Shown here: piece after piece, positions 1-8,619 of the stretch | Layout: every line of letters begins with the position of its first letter | Position numbering within the stretch: the stretch's first letter is position 1 | NCBI GenBank assembly: GCA_001751225.1 | Contig: MAXT01000143.1 | Location: 1 to 14,563 of the forward strand | DNA: 14,563 bases | Reading direction: 5' to 3' | Origin: Desulfuromonadales bacterium C00003107 | Lineage (GTDB): Bacteria > Desulfobacterota > Desulfuromonadia > Desulfuromonadales > Syntrophotaleaceae | The notes under the pieces: model-generated | What the model was told of the DNA's origin: nothing | Database searches by the model: none | What the model saw: only the letters and a program-made list of their open reading frames with translations | Made by a program: the position numbers and the translations under genes

Positions 1-377
1 GCTACTGACCGATAACGATAAGGCCTTCACGGATCGGTTTAGCGCTGCCGGCGAGCGAAAGCCAACGGGAAAACATGTATTTGACCAAGCCTGCGTGCGG
101 CACGGTATCGAGCATAGGCTGATTCCACCCCGCCATCCTCAAACCAACGGCATGGTGGAGCGCTTCAATGGCCGGATCAGCGAAGTACTGGCAACGACCA
201 GGTTCAATTCTGCTGAAGATCTGGAGCAAACCATGTTGCGTTATGGCTATCTATACAACCAGCACATTCCACAGCGGGCTTTGGAACATAAAACCCCGGT
301 GCAGGCCCTGAAAGATTGGCAAAAAAGAAAGCCTGAACTTTTTCATAAACAGGTCAGGAATCATGCGGGACCTGACA
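1..377 (+). mobile_element. Right end of an IS481-family insertion sequence
   Basis: The first 377 bases hold the distal part of an IS481-type element; its left end lies outside the window. The outer end, read inward on the minus strand from 377, begins TGTCAGGTCCC, which fits the 5'-TG...CA-3' ends of this family. The tip contains an inverted repeat, GTCAGG at 353-358 and CCTGAC at 371-376. The next six bases, 378-383 (CCTACT), match the NCTAGN target known for IS481 at all but one position. The boundary is inferred from the transposase end and the CA terminus; the matching left repeat and target duplication cannot be seen here. Confidence 0.7.
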
Positions 378-616
378 CCTACTCCACCAATACCGCGCCA
401 GCTTGGCGCATCTTTTCCAGCGCTGCGCGTCCACCTTCTGCCGTTACCGGCCGGCAGCTCTTCACCGGCACCTGCACCTCGAACCCTTCCCGACATCCAT
501 CGAGCACCGTAGCCAACACGCAGACATCCAGGGCCAGGCCACCAACCCACAGACGGCGAATGCCGTCGCGGCGTAACTTATCTGCTAAACCGGTCTGGTC
601 AAAAGCCGATAGCTGA
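2..616 (+). CDS. IS481-family transposase, 5'-partial, reading through past the element end
   Basis: This is the C-terminal part of a DDE-type transposase that cuts and joins the ends of its own insertion sequence. About 125 residues belong to the integrase-like core. The second catalytic Asp is in LLTDND (codon 11-13) and the catalytic Glu is in NGMVERFNG (codon 158-160). They are 49 residues apart because of a short insertion seen in this IS481 subgroup. The family end (PELFHK, then NHAGPDT) is reached at about 377-379 with no stop codon. The frame then continues antisense through the 3' part of the nicotinamidase gene to a TGA at 614-616, adding roughly 78 non-native residues. The start lies upstream of the window. 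Family assignment is firm; whether the extended protein works is unknown. Confidence 0.75.
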   Translation, partial: LLTDNDKAFTDRFSAAGERKPTGKHVFDQACVRHGIEHRLIPPRHPQTNGMVERFNGRISEVLATTRFNSAEDLEQTMLRYGYLYNQHIPQRALEHKTPVQALKDWQKRKPELFHKQVRNHAGPDTYSTNTAPAWRIFSSAARPPSAVTGRQLFTGTCTSNPSRHPSSTVANTQTSRARPPTHRRRMPSRRNLSAKPVWSKADS

Positions 617-948
617 TCCTGATCGAAACGGGTACCCTTGGTGACCACCTCAGCGACCGCTGGAGTCAGTAGCTCATCATGCAAGGCTGCGCCAGAGGTA
701 TCCTGCAGACAGTGCACCGGCCAGGGGCCACCGTTGACTGTGAAACTGGGATGGCCGGCAGGATGCCAGTCACGGGTCAAAAAGATCGGCACCTGTTGCT
801 GTTGTGCAGCGGCAATCCAAATATTGAGCACAGCGACCACTTCATTGCCCTGATCGATGGGCAGAGCACCGCCGGGACAAAAATCGTTCTGCACATCGAC
901 CACCAGCAGCGCATCCCCCGGCCTGAACAAATCCTGCGGCTGAGCCAT
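379..948 (-). CDS. pncA: Nicotinamidase (PncA-type cysteine hydrolase)
   Basis: The 189-residue protein hydrolyses nicotinamide to nicotinate and ammonia in the cytoplasm, feeding NAD salvage. The isochorismatase-like fold is recognisable. The catalytic triad is D18 (VVDVQNDF), K104 (VTKGTRFD) and C143 (GLALDVCV). The metal ligands D60 and H62 (RDWHPAGH) and H79 (WPVHC) all sit at the spacing found in characterised nicotinamidases. The ATG at 948 is preceded by GGAGG four bases upstream. The gene follows bioA on the same strand after 85 bases, so it may be read through from the biotin genes. Its TAG stop at 379-381 lies within the inferred IS481 target site. The C-terminus looks near full length, though loss of a few residues cannot be excluded. 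Pyrazinamidase activity would be a side reaction. Confidence 0.88.
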   Translation of the reverse strand: MAQPQDLFRPGDALLVVDVQNDFCPGGALPIDQGNEVVAVLNIWIAAAQQQQVPIFLTRDWHPAGHPSFTVNGGPWPVHCLQDTSGAALHDELLTPAVAEVVTKGTRFDQDQLSAFDQTGLADKLRRDGIRRLWVGGLALDVCVLATVLDGCREGFEVQVPVKSCRPVTAEGGRAALEKMRQAGAVLVE

Positions 949-1033
949 GAGACCTCCCTCGATCCACAGTTACCTAGCAATTAACCCTATGGAACACAGC
1001 TGATTCAGCAATGGAAGTACGGCCGATTATGCC

Positions 1034-2383
1034 TCAAGGCTCAGTCACCTCGACAATGGACTTCAAGGCGATCTCAAGCAATTCTTCCAACACCGGCTCG
1101 TCAATAGTCAGAGGCGGCATAAAGTAAACCACATTGCCCAGCGGTCGTAACAAGGCGCCATGCTTCAGGGCCTGCTGATAGACCTGATACCCTCGCCGTT
1201 CTTGCCAGGGATAGGGTGTCCGCTGCTGCTTATCGGCGACCATCTCCACCGCGGCGACCATACCGCAGCGGCGGAATTCTCCCACCTGAGGCAGGGCCTC
1301 GAAACGGGCTGCGTAACGATCCATAAGCGACATTTTGGGTGCCAGGTTGGCCAGAATCTGTTCTTCATCGAAGATATTTAAAACCTCGACAGCCAGGGCG
1401 CAGGCCAACACATTACCGGTATAAGAATGGGAATGGAGAAAGGCCTTGAGGGTCTGATAGTCGTCGTAGAAGGCCTGATAGATCTCCTCAGTGGCCAAGG
1501 TCACGGAGAGAGGCATATAGCCGCCGGTGATGCCCTTGGACAAACAGAGCAGATCGGGAGCGACACCGGCATGTTCGTTAGCAAACATTTTACCAGTACG
1601 ACCGAAACCCACGGCGATTTCATCGGCAATATAGTGTACCTGACAAGCGTCACACAGCTGGCGCAGTTTGCGCAGATAGACGGGCGGATAGATGCGCATA
1701 CCGGCGGCACCCTGAATCAGGGGCTCGATAATCACCGCGGCGATTTCTTCCTGGTGCTCGGTAACCAGTTTTTCTAGATGCTCGAAACAGGGGGCTTCGC
1801 AGCTGTCCCGATGCAGACCGTAGGGACAACGAAAGCAGTCCGGTCCCTGGGCCTGAAAAGTATCCAGCAACATGGGCTGATAAACCTGGCGGTAAAGATC
1901 ACAGCCCCCCACCGACAGAGCACCGACGGTTTCGCCGTGATAGGCATCGGTAAGGGAGACAAAGCGGGTCTTGCCCGGTTTGCCACACTGCTGCCAGTAC
2001 TGGAAACTCATCTTCAGCGCCACTTCCACTGCCGCCGAACCGTTGTCGGCAAAGAAGACCTTACTTAAATTCCCCGGGGTCAATTCGCACAGGCGCCGAG
2101 CCACTTCCACCGCCGGCTCATGGGTGAAACCGGCGAAGATGTGGTGAGCGATACGCCCTGCTTGCTCGGTAAGGGCACGATTGAGTCGGGGATGGTTGTG
2201 GCCAAAGAGGTTAACCCACCAGGATGAGACGCCGTCGATATACCGGTGGCCGGCCTTGTCAATGAGATATACCCCTTCACCTCGCTCGATGGGAATGGGC
2301 GGCAGCGCTTCGTGATCCTTTTCCTGGGTGCAGGGGTGCCATACGTGCTTCCGGTCGTAACGAACGATATCCTGATAGTCCAT
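1034..2383 (-). CDS. bioA: Adenosylmethionine--8-amino-7-oxononanoate aminotransferase
   Basis: This PLP enzyme uses S-adenosylmethionine as amino donor to convert 7-keto-8-aminopelargonate to 7,8-diaminopelargonate in biotin synthesis. The 449 residues match the family length. Visible motifs are HVWHPCTQ near the N-terminus (residues 13-20), the substrate-binding DAYHGET around Y148, the PLP-ring Asp in ADEI (D254) and the Schiff-base lysine K283 in LSKGITGG. An insert with four cysteines (C183, C186, C195, C199) is present, as in many non-enterobacterial BioA proteins. The ATG at 2383 follows an AAGGAT ribosome site about seven bases upstream. It lies 152 bases downstream of bioD, a longer gap than elsewhere in the cluster, so it may have an extra promoter of its own. 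Confidence 0.95.
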   Translation of the reverse strand: MDYQDIVRYDRKHVWHPCTQEKDHEALPPIPIERGEGVYLIDKAGHRYIDGVSSWWVNLFGHNHPRLNRALTEQAGRIAHHIFAGFTHEPAVEVARRLCELTPGNLSKVFFADNGSAAVEVALKMSFQYWQQCGKPGKTRFVSLTDAYHGETVGALSVGGCDLYRQVYQPMLLDTFQAQGPDCFRCPYGLHRDSCEAPCFEHLEKLVTEHQEEIAAVIIEPLIQGAAGMRIYPPVYLRKLRQLCDACQVHYIADEIAVGFGRTGKMFANEHAGVAPDLLCLSKGITGGYMPLSVTLATEEIYQAFYDDYQTLKAFLHSHSYTGNVLACALAVEVLNIFDEEQILANLAPKMSLMDRYAARFEALPQVGEFRRCGMVAAVEMVADKQQRTPYPWQERRGYQVYQQALKHGALLRPLGNVVYFMPPLTIDEPVLEELLEIALKSIVEVTEP

Positions 2384-2480
2384 GAGGTGATCCTTGCGAA
2401 CCGCTTTAAGAAGTATTTCTGTTCCACCCCTGTGTCGAAGCCGGGTCTACGAATCAAGTACATCGGTAATAAAAAAGTTG

Positions 2481-2509
2481 ATTATATATAGGTTACGCAT
2501 GGAGACTAA
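2481..2509 (-). promoter_or_regulatory. Possible weak internal promoter for bioA
   Basis: The AT-rich gap between bioD and bioA carries a perfect TATAAT on the minus strand (2481-2486), about 95 bases before the bioA start. The -35 region at a 17-base spacing (TTAGTC, 2504-2509) is poor. A small inverted repeat, GACTA/TAGTC, lies at 2504-2516. No BirA-type palindrome is seen here. The call depends mainly on the -10 hexamer and the AT content. Confidence 0.25.
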
Positions 2510-2535
2510 GATAGTCATTGCGGACCTTTAAACTA

Positions 2536-3252
2536 TTAGCGAAATAACAACTCCATCAGCCCATCACCGAATTGCTGAGACAAAGCCTCGACCTTCTGTC
2601 GGTCATCTCCCGCCACTTGGCCAAGCACCTTCCAGACCTCAATACAACCCAATTCAGCCAGCATCGCAGGGGCATGTTTTTCTGCAAGCCCAGGGAAGTC
2701 CGGCATACCATTCACCACCAGACCGGCCGGCTCCAATCCCCAGGCTCGGGCCGCCTGCAGGGTCAACAGGGTATGATTGATGGTGCCGAGTCCAGGCCGA
2801 CAAACAGTGAGCAGCGGCAGCCCGATGCGGCGAGCCAGGTCCCCAACCATGAAGGTGTCCAGAAGGGGAACCATGAGCCCCCCGGCTCCCTCAATAATGA
2901 CGAAGTCGTAAGCCTCCAGCAACTGCTTGGCTTTGGATACCAGACCGTCGATATCGATGGGAGTCCCGGCCAGTTCGGCAGCCAGGGACGGTGCCAGGGG
3001 TTCGCTTAAACGACAAGGGCTAATCAGCTCAATCGGCGCTGCACAGTCGGCAGCCCAACGCAGCAGTTTACCGTCATCCCCTAGTACGGTGAGATCGGCG
3101 ACACCGCTTTCCACCGGTTTCATCACCCCGACCCGCATCCCCTGCCGAACTAAAAATCGCGCAAGGGCTGCCGACACCAGGCTCTTACCTACTCCGGTGT
3201 CAGTACCGGTGACAAAAATTCCACGCCCGCCTGAATCAGTTACAGGAACCAT
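2536..3252 (-). CDS. bioD: ATP-dependent dethiobiotin synthetase
   Basis: BioD carboxylates 7,8-diaminopelargonate with CO2 and ATP to form the ureido ring of dethiobiotin. The 238-residue protein carries the P-loop GTDTGVGKS at residues 16-24 with K23, the conserved KPVESG at residues 45-50 matching the substrate lysine of the family, and EGAGGLMVPL at 121-130. The start at 3252 overlaps the 3' end of bioB by 17 bases, so translational coupling is likely. No strong Shine-Dalgarno sequence lies upstream of that ATG, which fits coupling. Residues 1-10 before the first strand are slightly longer than in E. coli BioD, but no better start codon is seen. Confidence 0.95.
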   Translation of the reverse strand: MVPVTDSGGRGIFVTGTDTGVGKSLVSAALARFLVRQGMRVGVMKPVESGVADLTVLGDDGKLLRWAADCAAPIELISPCRLSEPLAPSLAAELAGTPIDIDGLVSKAKQLLEAYDFVIIEGAGGLMVPLLDTFMVGDLARRIGLPLLTVCRPGLGTINHTLLTLQAARAWGLEPAGLVVNGMPDFPGLAEKHAPAMLAELGCIEVWKVLGQVAGDDRQKVEALSQQFGDGLMELLFR

Positions 3253-4222
3253 AGCTTAGACCAGCATCCTTTATCATTTGTAGATCGGTTTGCAAATCAC
3301 GACCGCGCATGGTGAGATAATTGCCCACCATCATGCCACTAGCGCCGGCCATAAAGATCCACGATTGAAATTCACCCAGATTCAACTCACGACCGCCGCA
3401 AACACTGATCTGACGCTCTGGCAAAACATAGCGATAAAGAGCGATGATGCGCAGGCAATCCATGGGGGACAACTGGCGTTGGCCGGCCAGAGGGGTTCCA
3501 GCCACCGGAGCTAGAAAGTTGATGGGCACCGAATCGATCTGCAGATCACGTAGCGTCAGTGCCAATTCGACCCGCTGAGCCAGGCTTTCGCCAAGACCGA
3601 ACAGACCACCGCAACAGACGGACATTCCGGCCTGTTTGGCCACCCGCACCGTCTCCACATCCTGTTCGTAATCGTGGGTAGTGCAAATGTTGGGAAAGAA
3701 GGAACGAGCCGTTTCGAGATTATGGTGATATACGGCACAGCCAGCCTCGGCCAGAGCCTCAGCAGCAGATCTATCGAGCAAACCCAGGGAGGCTGATGGG
3801 CGTACGCTGGTGGTGGCGCAGATCTGGCGAATCGCTTCGAGCAGACGTTCCATTTCTGGACCAGGCTCTAATTGGGAACCACTGGATACAATACCGTAGC
3901 AGTTGCATCCCTGCTCCGCGGCAAGTTGAGCTCCGGCGACTATTTCGTCTAACGGTTTCAGGTCATAAACTGGAGTTTCAACCGCATGGTGCACAGACTG
4001 GGCACAAAAGGCACAGTTTTCAGAACACCTCCCGGATTTAGCATTGATGATCGAACAAAGGGCAATCCGATCACCTTTAAAATGCTGGCGTAGCTGTTGC
4101 GCACCAGCGAGCAAATAGCCAAGATCGGAGCCCTTGGCGTCTAACAACGTCAAGCACTCCTCGGCAGAAAGGCGGCCACCGCCTAGCACCCGTTCAGTCC
4201 ATGTCCGAATTATATTTTGCAT
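3236..4222 (-). CDS. bioB: Biotin synthase (radical SAM)
   Basis: BioB inserts sulfur into dethiobiotin to make biotin, using a radical-SAM [4Fe-4S] cluster and a second iron-sulfur cluster as sulfur source. The 328-residue protein has the radical-SAM motif at C66, C70 and C73 (CSENCAFC). By my alignment with E. coli, the auxiliary-cluster ligands C97, C188 and R260 correspond to C108, C203 and R278, but C128 is replaced by S143 (RPSASLG). Extra cysteines occur at C106, C180, C204 and C275. This pattern suggests a different auxiliary cluster, as reported for BioB of strict anaerobes. The ATG at 4222 has AGGGAG nine bases upstream. It is the first gene of the biotin block, directly behind the BirA-controlled promoter. 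Confidence 0.95.
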   Translation of the reverse strand: MQNIIRTWTERVLGGGRLSAEECLTLLDAKGSDLGYLLAGAQQLRQHFKGDRIALCSIINAKSGRCSENCAFCAQSVHHAVETPVYDLKPLDEIVAGAQLAAEQGCNCYGIVSSGSQLEPGPEMERLLEAIRQICATTSVRPSASLGLLDRSAAEALAEAGCAVYHHNLETARSFFPNICTTHDYEQDVETVRVAKQAGMSVCCGGLFGLGESLAQRVELALTLRDLQIDSVPINFLAPVAGTPLAGQRQLSPMDCLRIIALYRYVLPERQISVCGGRELNLGEFQSWIFMAGASGMMVGNYLTMRGRDLQTDLQMIKDAGLSYGSCN

Positions 4223-4297
4223 TGTATGGAACTCCCTGTACTAAGTCAGTTAGTTTTCATCCATAGTTTCCGGATGGACACCAGTAAACAGGGTCCG

Positions 4298-4325
4298 ATT
4301 ATAGGGTGACAGAAAGTTTTGTCAA
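4298..4325 (-). promoter_or_regulatory. Consensus sigma-70 promoter of the bioBDA block
   Basis: On the minus strand the -35 TTGACA (4320-4325) and the -10 TATAAT (4298-4303) are both perfect consensus, separated by 16 bases. Transcription should begin near 4291, leaving a leader of about 70 bases before the bioB ATG at 4222. The -35 hexamer lies inside the right half of the BirA-type operator. Confidence 0.85.
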
Positions 4326-4350
4326 CAGGCCCAGGCAATTTGGTTAACAA
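4319..4350. promoter_or_regulatory. BirA operator (biotin repressor box)
   Basis: The plus strand reads TTGTCAACA (4319-4327), a 14-base spacer, then GGTTAACAA (4342-4350). This matches the known bacterial BirA box, TTGTnAACC-N14/15-GGTTnACAA, with the left half imperfect at its last base. It covers the -35 box of the bioB promoter. Binding of biotinyl-5'-AMP-loaded BirA should therefore block transcription when biotin is plentiful. A BirA with a DNA-binding domain must be encoded elsewhere; none is in this window. Confidence 0.85.
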
Positions 4351-4411
4351 TGTCAGGGTAGGCATTAGCCACAAAGGTTCTGAGGCGAAGGGAATTATTT
4401 TAATAAAAATG

Positions 4412-4436
4412 CAGCCCCCTTGATTGACAGCCCCCT
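4412..4436 (+). repeat. 9-bp direct repeat overlapping the ihfB -35 box
   Basis: CAGCCCCCT occurs at 4412-4420 and again at 4428-4436, a 16-base period (about one and a half helical turns). The second copy overlaps the last two bases of the proposed -35 TTGACA (4424-4429). It could be an operator for an unknown regulator of the IHF-like gene, but it is short. Confidence 0.55.
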
Positions 4437-4452
4437 AAGTGCCGTATATCTT
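4424..4452 (+). promoter_or_regulatory. Probable promoter of the IHF-beta-like gene
   Basis: A perfect -35 TTGACA (4424-4429) is followed after 17 bases by a partial -10 TATCTT (4447-4452). TATATC at 4445 is an alternative with a shorter spacer. The leader to the ATG at 4561 would be about 100 bases. This promoter diverges from the bioB promoter, with roughly 100 bases between the two -35 boxes. Confidence 0.5.
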
Positions 4453-4520
4453 TAAGTATAACCTGGTTTTTAAAGTGTTTATCCAGAGCTGAATCAGTGA
4501 GTTCAACTACCAACTGAAGG

Positions 4521-4547
4521 TGCTTTGCATCGCAAAAGCGAAAAGCA
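4521..4547 (+). other. Hairpin in the 5' leader of the IHF-beta-like gene
   Basis: TGCTTT (4521-4526) pairs with AAAGCA (4542-4547). Inside it CGC-AAAA-GCG (4531-4540) forms a second short stem. The structure ends four bases before the GGAGG ribosome site (4552-4556), so it could modulate translation. No riboswitch class is recognised. This is inference from base pairing only. Confidence 0.4.
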
Positions 4548-4560
4548 TTCTGGAGGCAAC

Positions 4561-4836
4561 ATGAACAAATCGGATCTTATCGAAGCGCTGGCTTTTGAAA
4601 AGGGATTGACCTACAAAAAAGCTGAGGAAATCGTCAATCTAATTTTTCAATCCATGACCGACACCCTGGCGGAAGGCGGACGCATCGAGATTCGGGGTTT
4701 TGGCAGCATGACCGTCAAAAGCTACAAGGCTTATACTGGGCGCAATCCAAAAACCGGCGAAACGATAGAGGTTAAACCGAAAAAACTACCCTTTTTCAAA
4801 GTCGGCAAGGGTCTGCGAGAGAGCATCGACAACTAA
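4561..4836 (+). CDS. ihfB: IHF-beta/HU-family DNA-bending protein
   Basis: This 91-residue protein should bind DNA in the minor groove as a dimer and bend it, helping nucleoid structure, transcription and recombination. The family signature is clear: RIEIRGFGS at residues 41-49, and the arm RNPKTGE at 61-67 with the intercalating proline P63. The RIEIRGFGS stretch favours the IHF beta subunit over HU or IHF alpha, but the two cannot be separated with certainty by eye. The ATG at 4561 has GGAGG four bases upstream. An in-frame TTG at 4525 would add 12 residues that the family lacks and is rejected. It is divergent from bioB and convergent with the RqcH-like gene. Confidence 0.9.
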   Translation: MNKSDLIEALAFEKGLTYKKAEEIVNLIFQSMTDTLAEGGRIEIRGFGSMTVKSYKAYTGRNPKTGETIEVKPKKLPFFKVGKGLRESIDN

Positions 4837-4878
4837 CCTCTGGCTCCGCTCTTTGTCCCATCAACCAATGGCACAGGC

Positions 4879-7984
<3,106 letters not shown>

Positions 7985-7999
7985 CCAGCCCTTCTGGAG

Positions 8000-8034
8000 T
8001 GCCGCGAACCTGCCTATCAGGCGGGTTCGCGGCA
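8000..8034 (+). other. Strong intergenic hairpin between metY and trmL
   Basis: Bases 8000-8014 pair with 8020-8034 over 15 positions (one T-G wobble), with the five-base loop TATCA. The stem is rich in G and C and begins 16 bases after the metY stop. No T-run follows, so it is not a standard intrinsic terminator. It may protect the metY mRNA 3' end or attenuate read-through into trmL. Confidence 0.7.
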
Positions 8035-8055
8035 TGGACCTGAGCCTAATTACCT

Positions 8056-8523
8056 ATGCCAAAGCCTTTTCATATCGTCCTGGTCGAACCGGAGATCCCC
8101 CCCAACACAGGCAACATCGCCCGGCTTTGCGGGGCCACCAACACTGTGCTGCATCTGGTCGGAAAACTCGGTTTTTCCCTCGACGACCGCTATCTGAAGC
8201 GAGCCGGCCTCGACTACTGGGAGGTCATCGATGTGCGACACTGGCCATCACTAGAGGCGCTACAGAAGGAGTATCCCACCGCCCGATGTTGGTACACTTC
8301 GAAGAAGGCGGCGCGCAGTCACGTCGAGGTCGATTATCAACCAGGCGACTTTCTTATCTTTGGCAAGGAGACCAAAGGCCTGCCTGAAGAACTGCTGAAC
8401 GCCAAAGCCGAACAGAGCATCCGTATACCGATCTTCAACGACAGGGTGCGCAGCCTTAACTTGTCCACCGCCGCCGGCATCGTCCTGTACGAGGCCTTGC
8501 GCCAGACCGGTAGGCTGACCTGA
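8056..8523 (+). CDS. trmL: tRNA (cytidine(34)-2'-O)-methyltransferase
   Basis: TrmL is a SPOUT-fold enzyme that methylates the 2'-hydroxyl of the wobble base in tRNA-Leu isoacceptors using SAM. The 155-residue protein matches the family along its length: the N-terminal VEPEIPPNTGNIARLC (10-25), FGKETKGLPEELL (98-110), and the C-terminal knot with IPIFNDRVRSLNLSTAAG and YEALRQTG. The ATG at 8056 gives the family start (HIVLVEPEIPPNTGNI), but no good ribosome site is visible. It lies 71 bases after metY, with the strong hairpin at 8000-8034 between them. A bidirectional terminator follows at 8568. Confidence 0.95.
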   Translation: MPKPFHIVLVEPEIPPNTGNIARLCGATNTVLHLVGKLGFSLDDRYLKRAGLDYWEVIDVRHWPSLEALQKEYPTARCWYTSKKAARSHVEVDYQPGDFLIFGKETKGLPEELLNAKAEQSIRIPIFNDRVRSLNLSTAAGIVLYEALRQTGRLT

Positions 8524-8567
8524 CTTGCGAATCCGTCTGCTACGATTCGCTGCCGGAACAGCCCAAT

Positions 8568-8605
8568 AAGAAAAAAGGCGCCCCTTGCGGGGCGCCTTTT
8601 TTCTT
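8568..8605. terminator. Bidirectional Rho-independent terminator between trmL and hom
   Basis: AAGAAAAAAGGCGCCCC (8568-8584) pairs perfectly with its complement at 8589-8605 around the loop TTGC: a 17-bp stem with a G/C core and a T-run on either strand. It serves both converging genes, trmL from the left and hom (stop at 8620-8622) from the right, and so ends the long riboflavin-hom transcript. Confidence 0.95.
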
Positions 8606-8619
8606 AACTTGTTGAACAG

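Noticed and set aside
4525..4560. Upstream TTG start for the IHF-like gene
   Set aside because: It would add 12 residues not found in the family and run through the leader hairpin; the ATG at 4561 has its own GGAGG.
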